Shown here in pieces: positions 32,446 through 40,759 of a stretch of DNA of 64,000 bases. Origin of the DNA: Lysinibacillus odysseyi 34hs-1 = NBRC 100172 (GTDB taxonomy: Bacteria > Bacillota > Bacilli > Bacillales_A > Planococcaceae). Both the position numbers and the translations under genes were made by a program. The stretch covers positions 98,570-162,569 of the forward strand of contig NZ_BCVX01000014.1 of NCBI RefSeq assembly GCF_001591965.1, written 5' to 3'. The notes beneath the pieces were generated by a model. It saw only the letters and a program-made list of their open reading frames with translations. It was not told the DNA's origin and did not search any database. Each line of letters begins with the position of its first letter. Within the stretch, counting starts at the first letter, position 1.

Positions 32446-32478
32446 TTGCCCACCTCCTCTTTCAAGATGTTTCAATAA

Positions 32479-32907
32479 TTATTGGATGATGAAGGAGGTC
32501 ATGTATACTTTCTGTACTTCGCCCGCTTGCATCAATTCATTTACTTGGGCTTTAATCGCCTTTTCAAATAAAACCTTTCCTTGTTTACCTTGTAAATCTT
32601 CTTCTGTCATTTCGGACAGTTCCTGAATGACAATGTTATTCACTTGGAATATACGCTGTGTTAACTCTCCTGCTGCATCTTCGCTATCCGTCTGAATCTT
32701 CAGCTGCATACGCGCATAATGGCCGTCTTTTAAATTCGTTGTAATTTCAGGTATATCTACAGAAGCCAAAACAATTTCTTCTATAGAAGCTTCCTTCTCC
32801 TCCGGCTCATTATTCAGCTTTGTTAACAGCACATAAAAAATCACGCCCAATAGCAGCAGTGCCGCCAAAATAATGAGCATCACTGTCAATAGTTTATTCT
32901 TCTTCAT
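32479..32907 (-). CDS. fliL: Flagellar stator-associated protein FliL
   Basis: FliL surrounds the stators and helps the motor bear load. Starting at 32907 (MKKNKLLTV), where AAGAGGTG is well placed, it has 142 residues: one membrane segment near residues 7-28, a charged spacer, and a periplasm-facing SPFH-like domain ending QKVYMTSFIIQ. Its start lies within the end of swrD (14-base overlap). Confidence 0.95.
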   Translation of the reverse strand: MKKNKLLTVMLIILAALLLLGVIFYVLLTKLNNEPEEKEASIEEIVLASVDIPEITTNLKDGHYARMQLKIQTDSEDAAGELTQRIFQVNNIVIQELSEMTEEDLQGKQGKVLFEKAIKAQVNELMQAGEVQKVYMTSFIIQ

Positions 32908-33118
32908 CTTCATCACCTCTTAGATGAGGATTGGATAAAACTTGAATCTGGTGATAAAACCGTTTAATCCTTTCCCGCACTTCTTTTTCCGATTCTCTTA
33001 CGATAAATTTACGCCCAGTCGTCAGCGTAATCGTAGTATCTGGAAAAGCTTCGACTGTTTCTATGTATAAAGCATTCAATGAGAATGCTTTGCCATTTAG
33101 GCGAGTGACCTCTATCAT
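32894..33118 (-). CDS. swrD: SwrD (FlbD family) motility protein
   Basis: SwrD (YlzI) is needed for flagellar power and swarming in B. subtilis. The 74-residue protein has the FlbD family pattern MIEVTRLNGKAFSLNALYIE, a TITLTTGRKFIVRES strand pair, and an acidic tail (GDEDEEE). It sits between flgE and fliL, the usual place. Confidence 0.93.
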   Translation of the reverse strand: MIEVTRLNGKAFSLNALYIETVEAFPDTTITLTTGRKFIVRESEKEVRERIKRFYHQIQVLSNPHLRGDEDEEE

Positions 33119-33124
33119 TGTAAG

Positions 33125-33152
33125 GGGCCGGACCTGCCTTGAGAGCCGGCCC
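33125..33152 (-). other. GC-rich hairpin downstream of flgE
   Basis: GGGCCGG pairs with CCGGCCC around a 14-base loop in the 70-bp gap between flgE and swrD. There is no T run on the minus strand, so readthrough is expected. A matching hairpin lies upstream of flgE. Confidence 0.55.
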
Positions 33153-33188
33153 GACCCTCCTTTGCAATGAATCTATCAAATCAATTAA

Positions 33189-34172
33189 CTAGCGTTTTAA
33201 GTTTACAAGCTCTTGCAGAATTTCATCGGAAGTCGTAATAATACGGGAGTTCGCCTGGAATCCACGCTGTGCTACGATCATTTCTGTAAATTCCTCTGAA
33301 AGGTCGACGTTGGACATTTCAAGGGCGCCTGAACGTGTTTTACCAACCCCAAAAGCATTCCCAACACCGAATTGTGCTGCGCCAGAGTTAGCAGATACTT
33401 GGAAATAGTTACTTCCTTGTTTCGTTAACCCTTCAGCATTCGGGAATTTGGCAACCATTAACTGCCCAGCAAAATTTAAAATACCACTTGCATCTACATA
33501 CGTCACTGTCCCGTCATCTGCAATTGACATCGATTGAGCATCGGTTGGGATCCAAATTCGCCCGCCGGCCATATCTTCTGTCTGTAACCCTTCGCCGGCC
33601 CATTTCACTTCTGATTGCTCAACAGCATCGTCACCTTGTAGAGGAGCATGTCCAACAACCGCTCCGTCTGGAGATACGATGCCATCTGGCAATTCAACGT
33701 CTCCGGCTCCATCCGACATCCAGCCTACCACATAGTCACCGTTTGAATTTACAAGGAACCCTTCGCTATCCATATAGAAATTACCTGCTCTTGTATAAGA
33801 AATCCCAGTAAATCCTTCAATTAGTGCTCCATCTTCTGCATCGTCCCCAGGCAGTTTACCTACTACGAAGAAGCCTTCCCCTTCCATGGCCACATCTAAA
33901 GTACGCCCAGTTGTTTGTAGTGCTCCTGTTCCATGGATTGTATCAATTGCAGCTAACTGTGAACCTAGACCAACCTGTTTCGCATTCACACCCCCGGCTC
34001 CTAAAGACGGTCCTGAAGCCCCTGCCTGTGTTTGTGAGATTAAGTCTTTGAAAATCACTCGTCCTTTTTTAAATCCGTACGTATTTACATTTGAAATATT
34101 ATTCCCGATAACATCTAACTTTGTTTGGAAGTTTTTTAAACCTGAAATACCTGAGTACATTGAACGTAACAT
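33189..34172 (-). CDS. flgE: Flagellar hook protein FlgE
   Basis: FlgE polymerises into the hook. I start at the ATG at 34172 (MLRSMYSGISGLKNFQTKLD). The 327-residue protein has the rod/hook N-terminal motif DVIGNNISNVNTYGFKKGR, a variable surface domain with many Asp and Gly (about residues 120-240), and the C-terminal FTEMIVAQRGFQANSRIITT motif. Older Bacillus annotations call this gene flgG, but its position after flgD fits the hook protein. GC-rich hairpins flank the cistron on both sides. Confidence 0.93.
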   Translation of the reverse strand: MLRSMYSGISGLKNFQTKLDVIGNNISNVNTYGFKKGRVIFKDLISQTQAGASGPSLGAGGVNAKQVGLGSQLAAIDTIHGTGALQTTGRTLDVAMEGEGFFVVGKLPGDDAEDGALIEGFTGISYTRAGNFYMDSEGFLVNSNGDYVVGWMSDGAGDVELPDGIVSPDGAVVGHAPLQGDDAVEQSEVKWAGEGLQTEDMAGGRIWIPTDAQSMSIADDGTVTYVDASGILNFAGQLMVAKFPNAEGLTKQGSNYFQVSANSGAAQFGVGNAFGVGKTRSGALEMSNVDLSEEFTEMIVAQRGFQANSRIITTSDEILQELVNLKR

Positions 34173-34201
34173 ATAGTAGCGTTCTCCCTTCATATTTGAG
34201 T

Positions 34202-34227
34202 ATACCGCGTCAATCGGTCGGCGGTAT
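34202..34227 (-). other. Perfect 7-bp hairpin upstream of flgE
   Basis: ATACCGC pairs with GCGGTAT around a 12-base loop in the 77-bp gap before flgE. No T run follows. It lies about 30 bases before the flgE start. Confidence 0.45.
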
Positions 34228-34249
34228 GAGGCATCCTTAACGGTCCTGC

Positions 34250-34624
34250 CTAAAGTACAATTGTTCCATCAATATTTGTAAATAATTGCGATTTGGCTTC
34301 TTGGCGGTCCATTGCCGTGATCACTGTCGCATTTTTCGCACTGATAATCAGTGCGGCCTGATCGAGTAACACTAACGGCTGCTTAACACCCTTATCCCGG
34401 GCTTCCAGTACACGATTTGCAACATGCCGCCACTCATCTTCTGAAATCTCAATATTCCGCTCCTGCATCCGTTCAGAAGCATGCCTGCTGATCTTTAACT
34501 CCTGCTGTTTTGCCTGCTGTAAATGTTCTAAAAACGATGCTTTAGGCTGCGTTTCTTTCACAGGCTGCTTCGGCGTCAATGTAGGATGGAACGGTACATG
34601 CTGAATAGTAATTTTATTCACCAT
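34250..34624 (-). CDS. TIGR02530-family flagellar protein
   Basis: This 124-residue protein matches the small family found between flgD and flgE in Bacillales (TIGR02530). The conserved core is LKISRHASERMQERNIEIS (about residues 45-64), followed by a predicted beta-rich end (ALIISAKNATVITAMDR). The role is not well defined; it is thought to take part in hook assembly. It starts 11 bases after flgD. Confidence 0.9.
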   Translation of the reverse strand: MVNKITIQHVPFHPTLTPKQPVKETQPKASFLEHLQQAKQQELKISRHASERMQERNIEISEDEWRHVANRVLEARDKGVKQPLVLLDQAALIISAKNATVITAMDRQEAKSQLFTNIDGTIVL

Positions 34625-34635
34625 TCATTCCTCCT

Positions 34636-35310
34636 TTATTTACCAGCTGCCAGTTCGAATTGGTCCTTTGTCAAACGTGTGCCATTATTTAAAATGTATT
34701 CGATAACTCCATTATTTGTTGTAATGGCTTCTATAATTGCCTCAATGGATTCATCTGCCGATTGGTAGGAAATTGTTTGGCCGATTAATTGACTAGCCTG
34801 TGCAAATGGATTTTCCTCTGCTTGTCCCGGCGTTGCCGCTTCTTTTCCTTCTAAAATAGAAGAAATATTTCCGGCTGTAATCTCTTTACCGCTGTCTAAT
34901 ACAAACAATGGGGCCCCATCTTTAAATTTCACTTCGACTATCTTCCCGGTTCCTTCGTTCACAATCGGTTTCCCGTCATTATCTAACTTGTCAGTAACTT
35001 CATGCCATTTTACTTCTTTTCCGGCAAATGTTGTATAGGACATTAATTGTGTTTGCTTTTGTGAATCCAGCAAGTTCTCCATTGCTTTTGTCATATTCTG
35101 CATCTGTTCCAATGAAGAAAACTGCGCCATTTGAGAGATAAATTCCCGGTCATCCATTGGATTTGTTGGATCCTGATTTTGGAGCTGGGTAATTAGAATC
35201 TTCAGAAACGCATCTTTTCCTAGTGTGCTGTTATCTGCTTCTGTCGTGTACTTATACTTTGATGTGTTTAAGTAGTAATCATTTGTTATACCATTTGATG
35301 TTGTGGCCAT
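34636..35310 (-). CDS. flgD: Hook-capping scaffold protein FlgD
   Basis: FlgD caps the growing hook and is lost on completion. The 224-residue protein has the family N-terminal block LGKDAFLKILITQLQNQDPTNPM followed by DREFISQMAQFSSLEQMQNM (about residues 27-70), and a C-terminal beta domain. It begins two bases after fliK. Confidence 0.96.
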   Translation of the reverse strand: MATTSNGITNDYYLNTSKYKYTTEADNSTLGKDAFLKILITQLQNQDPTNPMDDREFISQMAQFSSLEQMQNMTKAMENLLDSQKQTQLMSYTTFAGKEVKWHEVTDKLDNDGKPIVNEGTGKIVEVKFKDGAPLFVLDSGKEITAGNISSILEGKEAATPGQAEENPFAQASQLIGQTISYQSADESIEAIIEAITTNNGVIEYILNNGTRLTKDQFELAAGK

Positions 35311-35312
35311 CG

Positions 35313-36548
35313 TTACACCTCCTCATTGAAAACTTGTTCTGCTAAAAATTCCTCAAATGACTGCTGCTCTTCCTCTTCCTTTTTCTGTTCTTCCGGCTCT
35401 TCTTGCTGCTGACGGAAGAAATTATTAAAGAAGTTTTGATCTTTACTGCGTTCTGCATCCTGTAACGACTGAGCTATGTCCAGGCGCTCCATTTGAATGT
35501 TTTGCGCTGCAAAGGCTGTTTTTAGCTGATGAAGATTTGAATCCAGTAATTCTTTTCCTGTCGAAGTCGTAGCGAGCAGACGTGCCTGCATAACGCCATC
35601 CTTTTGCATTACTTCAATACGTATCTGCCCGAGATTTTCCGGGAACAGCTTCAGTACTAAACGCATCGTTCCTTGATTATTAGACAGCTGGCTGCGGTTA
35701 ATCAAATTCTGAATTTCTTTTGCAAGTGCCTCAGATTGTGCTGATCGCTCCGCTGGCAGAGTAATCGTCACCGTTTTTGCTGTTACCGCTGTTTGTTGGT
35801 GTGGAGCTTGGGCGTTTACGCTATCTGTTTCATGCTTTCCCTGTGTTTGGCTCGCAGCCTGTTGTACCACTTGCTGAAAGACAATTGGTTTTGTTGATTC
35901 CTGCTGTGGCTGTTGCACTTGAAGTTGGGCTACAAGTGACTGCAGTGTATTTTTTGTTTCGCTTAATTGAAATTCCTGCTGATAGACTGTATCTGTTCTC
36001 ATTCCAATCATTTGGGCTAATTTTAGAAACTCTGCCACTTTAGCAGCTTCTTTCGGTGTTACTGGGCTGTTCTCTCCCTGTAGGATAGATATAATCTCTC
36101 CTAGCAGTGCCGGTGCTTGTTCCAGGATTGCCCATACGTCACCTAGCGGCTTTTCGTCTTTTAACAATTGCTGAATAAGTGATTCTAGTTGTTCTGGTGT
36201 CATTTCCAACATCGCTGATAGATTTTCAATATTCAGCGTATCCTCTACCGGCATCCATTGACCTTCCACCTGAGTGAACATCATACTTTCATCATATTGG
36301 ATACCAAGCTGGTCAAATAAATCTTGTAAAGTAGGAGATTCCAGTGTTTCTACCACGTTCTCCGCTGTTTCCTCAGCGGTTGCTACTTGTTCTTCCCCTG
36401 CCTTCACAGTTTTTGTCTGTTCTGTTGAAACAGTTTCATTCAACACCTTGTTAAAGGATGGTGTATTCTTTGCCTGGGTAGTTGACGCTTGGGCCGGCTT
36501 TGTTATCTGTGTACGCGGCTGTGCCATTTGCAGTAATGCAATATCCAT
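35313..36548 (-). CDS. fliK: Hook-length control protein FliK
   Basis: FliK measures hook length and triggers the export switch through FlhB. The 411-residue protein has a long, Gln/Thr/Glu-rich N-terminal ruler region and the conserved C-terminal domain with MRLVLKLFPENLGQIRIEVM near residues 300-320 and ERLDIAQ around 358. The tail is extremely rich in Glu and Gln (about residues 380-400). Confidence 0.95.
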   Translation of the reverse strand: MDIALLQMAQPRTQITKPAQASTTQAKNTPSFNKVLNETVSTEQTKTVKAGEEQVATAEETAENVVETLESPTLQDLFDQLGIQYDESMMFTQVEGQWMPVEDTLNIENLSAMLEMTPEQLESLIQQLLKDEKPLGDVWAILEQAPALLGEIISILQGENSPVTPKEAAKVAEFLKLAQMIGMRTDTVYQQEFQLSETKNTLQSLVAQLQVQQPQQESTKPIVFQQVVQQAASQTQGKHETDSVNAQAPHQQTAVTAKTVTITLPAERSAQSEALAKEIQNLINRSQLSNNQGTMRLVLKLFPENLGQIRIEVMQKDGVMQARLLATTSTGKELLDSNLHQLKTAFAAQNIQMERLDIAQSLQDAERSKDQNFFNNFFRQQQEEPEEQKKEEEEQQSFEEFLAEQVFNEEV

Positions 36549-36567
36549 TTTTTTATTTCACCTCCTT

Positions 36568-37167
36568 TTATTGCTGAGATAATAATTCTGTATAGCGTGC
36601 TGCATCCGCCGGGCTCATCTTTGCAAAAATAGCAGATAGTGTAGCAGACTTCATATTGGACATGATGCGCAGTGCTTCTGCATCACTCATCTCCGTTAAA
36701 ATTGGTGCTGCCGTTTTGGCAGACATATTTTCAAACGTTTTTAAAATTTCCTGAAACTCCAATTGATTTTCCTCTTGTGTACGCTTTAACTGTTCTATTT
36801 CATACTGGAGTTTTTCCTTTTCAGCCTCAAGCTCTTCATTTGCTTGTTTTGTCGAGTCCATTTCACTTTGCAGCTGATCGATTTCAGCTTCCTTTTCCTG
36901 AATCTCTGCCTGTAATTTAACAACTTTTTCTTCGCTCAATGACGTATTCTCTGCTCCCTTTTCCTCTGAAGCAATGAATGGAATTTTCTCTTTCAAGCCA
37001 TCTGCTATTTTAAATACATTTGTATTTGTAAATGTAGCAATGATCAGTAGGATTGCTAGTGTAAATACAAGTGGAATGATGAACCAGAAAAATAGCTTTT
37101 GGAAAAATCCAGGGCTATTCTGTTCTTCTTCCAGCTCTTCGTATTTATCGACGTCGTTCTTTGCCAT
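36568..37167 (-). CDS. motE: MotE-family protein (YlxF)
   Basis: This 199-residue protein corresponds to YlxF of Bacillus, which carries the MgtE-N-like C-terminal fold seen in the MotE chaperone of the stator protein MotC. It has one membrane segment at about residues 27-48, a coiled coil (about 75-145, heptads rich in Glu, Gln and Leu), and the C-terminal motif LTEMSDAEALRIMSNMKSA. It lies between fliJ and fliK. Confidence 0.85.
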   Translation of the reverse strand: MAKNDVDKYEELEEEQNSPGFFQKLFFWFIIPLVFTLAILLIIATFTNTNVFKIADGLKEKIPFIASEEKGAENTSLSEEKVVKLQAEIQEKEAEIDQLQSEMDSTKQANEELEAEKEKLQYEIEQLKRTQEENQLEFQEILKTFENMSAKTAAPILTEMSDAEALRIMSNMKSATLSAIFAKMSPADAARYTELLSQQ

Positions 37168-37171
37168 GACA

Positions 37172-37621
37172 TCACCTAATTTCTCTCTTGTTATACGCGA
37201 GGGAAGAAATTTCGTCTAAAAGAATCGTTTCAAGACGAAGCTGTTCTTCCTTATAAACTTCAAAATCTCTTTCTCTCATTTTTTCAAACTTACGCACTTC
37301 CAAGTTTTTTTCTACTAATTTTTGTTCCTGCCAATTCATTTTGGCACGTGCTTGCACTACCTTTTGCTGTACATCGTTTATTGTTTTTTCCATGCTGTTG
37401 ATAAAACGCGCATAATGACTGATTTCATCAATAGATGAACCTGTAACGAGACGCTCCTGCTGAAATGCAAGTAAATCTTCTTTTTTCTTCAGCAGCTCAT
37501 AAAGCTTTGTAGCAATCTCTTCGAAAGATCGCACGGCTTCCTTGTAGGCCATTTCCGTCTCATTTTTTTCTTGTTCACGGACGTTTAAAATGTTTTCAAA
37601 ACGGTAAATATATTGTGTCAT
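37172..37621 (-). CDS. fliJ: Flagellar export chaperone FliJ
   Basis: FliJ binds FliI and FlhA to activate export. The 149-residue protein is almost wholly coiled coil, starting YRFENILNVREQEKNETEMAY (the family pattern is F..L..VRE..E). It overlaps fliI by four bases. Confidence 0.94.
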   Translation of the reverse strand: MTQYIYRFENILNVREQEKNETEMAYKEAVRSFEEIATKLYELLKKKEDLLAFQQERLVTGSSIDEISHYARFINSMEKTINDVQQKVVQARAKMNWQEQKLVEKNLEVRKFEKMRERDFEVYKEEQLRLETILLDEISSLAYNKREIR

Positions 37622-38946
37622 GTATTTGCTCCACCATTCGATAATGCAATTATTTCATTGACTGTCTGCTCTAGTGACACTTTATCCATAAAGCCTTGCT
37701 TTAAAAACTTGGTAATGAGCGGCTCATAATGGATTGCCTCATCGATTTCTTTAGAAGTACCCCGTTTATACGCTCCGATGTTGATTAAATCTTCGGATTT
37801 TGAGTACGTATAATAGAGTTCGCGCAAGCGCGATGCTGCCGCTACATGCTCCGGTGACGTAATGTGATTCATCAGACGGCTTACACTCTTTAGAACATTA
37901 ATAGCGGGATACTGCCCTTTATTCGCCAAAACACGGTCAAGGACAATATGTCCATCCAATATCCCCCGCACAGCATCGGCAATCGGCTCATTCATATCAT
38001 CTCCATCTACAAGGACAGTATAAAAGGCTGTAATCGTACCGTGCAGATTAGTTCCGGTCCGTTCAAGCAACGTAGGTAAAATAGCGAAAACAGACGGTGT
38101 GTACCCGCGTGTTGCAGGTGGTTCTCCGACAGCTAATCCTATTTCCCGCTGTGCCATTGCCACTCGGGTAACAGAATCCATCATCAGCATGACATTCAGT
38201 CCCCGGTCTCTAAAATATTCCGCTATGGCTGTCGCTGTAAATGCTGCCTTTATCCGCATAAGCGCCGGCTGATCACTTGTCGCTGCAATGACAATGGAGC
38301 GGCTCAGCCCTTCCGGCCCGAGATCACGTTCTATGAACTCCCGTACTTCACGCCCACGTTCCCCTACTAGTGCAATGACATTTAAATCTGCCTTTGTATT
38401 ACGGGCAATCATCCCAAGCAATGTACTCTTCCCTACCCCAGAACCAGCAAATATACCGACACGTTGTCCACTGCCTACAGTTAACATCCCATCAATTGCC
38501 TTAACGCCTACTTCCAGCCGATCTGTAATAGGCGGACGTGTCATAGGATTAGGCGGCTCTTTTTCGGTTGGCACAGAGACAAGCCCTCGCGGTAAGGCAT
38601 AACCATCATACGGCTCTCCCATCGAATCCAGCACTTTTCCGATCAACTCGGGGCCAACTTTAACTTCCAGCGGTTTACCTGTTCCTTCTACTAAGCAGCC
38701 AATGGAAATTTCACGCAAAGAAGAGTACGGCATGAGGATCACAATTTCATCTTTGAAGCCGACTACTTCGGCTAAAATAATTTGATGGCCATTTACCGGC
38801 GAATTCACATGAATTTTGCATACATCCCCGATGGAACTGTCCGGCCCTTGGGATTCGATCATCAAGCCGACAACCCGTGTTACTTTACCAAATTTTTTAA
38901 GCGTCGGTATATTTGGAATATGTTCGATTAAATGGGCAGCTTGCAT
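37618..38946 (-). CDS. fliI: Flagellum-specific ATPase FliI
   Basis: FliI is the ATPase of the flagellar type III export system. The 442-residue protein has Walker A in GIFAGSGVGKSTLLGM (about residues 165-180), VALVGERGREV, the Walker B strand NVMLMMDSVTRVAMAQREIG, and the P-S-V-F segment GEPPATRGYTPSVF. It follows fliH by four bases. Confidence 0.98.
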   Translation of the reverse strand: MQAAHLIEHIPNIPTLKKFGKVTRVVGLMIESQGPDSSIGDVCKIHVNSPVNGHQIILAEVVGFKDEIVILMPYSSLREISIGCLVEGTGKPLEVKVGPELIGKVLDSMGEPYDGYALPRGLVSVPTEKEPPNPMTRPPITDRLEVGVKAIDGMLTVGSGQRVGIFAGSGVGKSTLLGMIARNTKADLNVIALVGERGREVREFIERDLGPEGLSRSIVIAATSDQPALMRIKAAFTATAIAEYFRDRGLNVMLMMDSVTRVAMAQREIGLAVGEPPATRGYTPSVFAILPTLLERTGTNLHGTITAFYTVLVDGDDMNEPIADAVRGILDGHIVLDRVLANKGQYPAINVLKSVSRLMNHITSPEHVAAASRLRELYYTYSKSEDLINIGAYKRGTSKEIDEAIHYEPLITKFLKQGFMDKVSLEQTVNEIIALSNGGANT

Positions 38947-38950
38947 GTAA

Positions 38951-39748
38951 TCATTCCTTACTATCTAAAATTTCCCTAAGCTTCAGTCGAAGTTCATTTA
39001 ATTGTGTATCAATGGAAACGACGATACGTCCGTGACTTGTTTCAATATAACTTTCCGCGTTTGCCAAATCTTCATTAACAAAAATAAGAAAAGGAACATC
39101 CGGCGGGAACATTTCTGCCAGCTCATCCCGGTTTTTCGAAATTACCCCGTAGTATTCAGGAGAGACGTAAATTTTAATCTCCTTCATTTCACGGGCCTCC
39201 TTAAGGGCCCGTCTTACGATGGAGACAAACGTTTCTTCCTCCCTTGCAAGTACCGTATTCATAATGCGTTCAGCTGATGTAATACCAAGCTCTAGAATAA
39301 CCGACTCCTGCGTTTCTAGATATTTCTGTGCATTTGCCTGTGCATTGGTCATGACTTCATTTGCTGTGCGAAGTGTTTGCTGCATATCGGCATTTGCCTT
39401 TTGTACTCCTTCTTCATATCCTTGGGCAAAGCCCTCATCATATGCTTGCTGCTGCAAGTGCAGCTTTTCTTCCTCCCATTGCTGCTTTGATGCTTCCATC
39501 ATCTGAAGCTGCTGCTGTTGGAAGTTGGCAAATTGCTGTTTCTCCATCTCTATCTGCTGTCTCGCCTCCGCTAACAGCCGGTCACGCTCAAAAAGGATTT
39601 CCTCGCGTGTAATCGCTAGTTCCTGTTCGGCCTGTCCTAGTTCATTTGCAGAATGAGGCTGAAAAAATTGAAATGGCTGGATTTTAATTTCTTTGTCGTC
39701 TGTCTGCTGTGCCTGTGTTTTCCGGATGATTCTAGACAATGACGTCAT
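38951..39748 (-). CDS. fliH: Flagellar export ATPase regulator FliH
   Basis: FliH binds FliI and regulates its ATPase. I start at the ATG at 39748 (MTSLSRIIRKTQAQQTD), which has GGTGGAGG just upstream, and which overlaps the fliG end by 17 bases. The protein has a long Gln/Glu-rich coiled coil (about residues 40-110) with GFAQGYEEGVQKA, a G-rich repeat-like segment of FliH, and a C-terminal V/A-ATPase E-subunit-like domain. Confidence 0.95.
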   Translation of the reverse strand: MTSLSRIIRKTQAQQTDDKEIKIQPFQFFQPHSANELGQAEQELAITREEILFERDRLLAEARQQIEMEKQQFANFQQQQLQMMEASKQQWEEEKLHLQQQAYDEGFAQGYEEGVQKANADMQQTLRTANEVMTNAQANAQKYLETQESVILELGITSAERIMNTVLAREEETFVSIVRRALKEAREMKEIKIYVSPEYYGVISKNRDELAEMFPPDVPFLIFVNEDLANAESYIETSHGRIVVSIDTQLNELRLKLREILDSKE

Positions 39749-40745
39749 CTCCTCCACCACGAGCAATAATGATTTCTCCAGCATCCTCTAAACGGCGGAT
39801 AACTCCTACAATGCGGGATTGCGCTTCTTCTACATCACGTAGTCGAACAGGTCCCATAATCTCCATTTCCTCCCGAAACGTTTCAGCCATACGCTGTGAC
39901 ATATTTCGGAAGATAATTTCCTTTACCTCTTCACTAGATACCTTCATTGATAGAAGTAAATCCTCATTTTCACAATCCCGAATGACACGTTGAATCGAAC
40001 GATTATCCAGTGTGACGATATCTTCGAATACAAACATACGTTTCTTGATTTCTTCTGCCAGCTCCGGATCTTGAATTTCGAGAGCATCCAAAATCGTTTT
40101 TTCTGTCTGCCGGTCTACTCCGTTCAATACTTCTACAACTGCATCAACGCCACCTGTTTCCGTGTAGTCCTGTGTGACTGTCGACGAAAGCTTACGCTCT
40201 AGAACGGACTCGATTTCACTAATTACTTCTGGTGATGTTGAATCCATTACAGCAATCCGTTTTGCAATATCTGCTTGTACTTCTTGCGGCAGAGAAGATA
40301 AAATAATCCCTGCCTGCCCCGGCTCTAAATAAGACAAAATCAGCGCAATTGTTTGCGGATGCTCATTTTGGATAAAATTGAAAATCTGCGATGGATCCGC
40401 CTTGCGAGCAAAGTCAAAAGGACGTACTTGCAAGGAGGATGTCAGGCGGTTTAGGATAGCCTGTGCCTGATCTGCACCGAGCGCCTTTTCTAAAACCGTT
40501 TTCGCATACCCGATTCCGCCTTGTGTGATATAATCCTGAGCTAACGCAATATTGTGGAATTCCTCGATAATGTTTTCTTTTACATTTGATTCCACTTTTT
40601 TCACACCTGAAATTTCAAGTGTTAAGCGTTCGATTTCCTCTTCGTTTAAATGCTTATAAACAGAAGCCGAAACTTCTGGCCCCAGAGAAATCAATAATAA
40701 AGCGGCCTTTTGCTTTCCTGATAATTCTTTGTCTTTCTTAGACAC
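39732..40745 (-). CDS. fliG: Flagellar motor switch protein FliG
   Basis: FliG joins the MS ring to the C-ring and interacts with the stators. The 337-residue protein has three domains: the N-terminal LSGKQKAALLLISLGPEVSA, the middle EHPQTIALILSYLEPGQAG with its conserved EHPQ motif near residues 125-128, and the C-terminal charged helix around residues 280-310 (IIFRNMSQRMAETFREE). It starts 14 bases after fliF. Confidence 0.98.
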   Translation of the reverse strand: MSKKDKELSGKQKAALLLISLGPEVSASVYKHLNEEEIERLTLEISGVKKVESNVKENIIEEFHNIALAQDYITQGGIGYAKTVLEKALGADQAQAILNRLTSSLQVRPFDFARKADPSQIFNFIQNEHPQTIALILSYLEPGQAGIILSSLPQEVQADIAKRIAVMDSTSPEVISEIESVLERKLSSTVTQDYTETGGVDAVVEVLNGVDRQTEKTILDALEIQDPELAEEIKKRMFVFEDIVTLDNRSIQRVIRDCENEDLLLSMKVSSEEVKEIIFRNMSQRMAETFREEMEIMGPVRLRDVEEAQSRIVGVIRRLEDAGEIIIARGGGDDVIV

Positions 40746-40759
40746 AGCCGAACCTCCTA

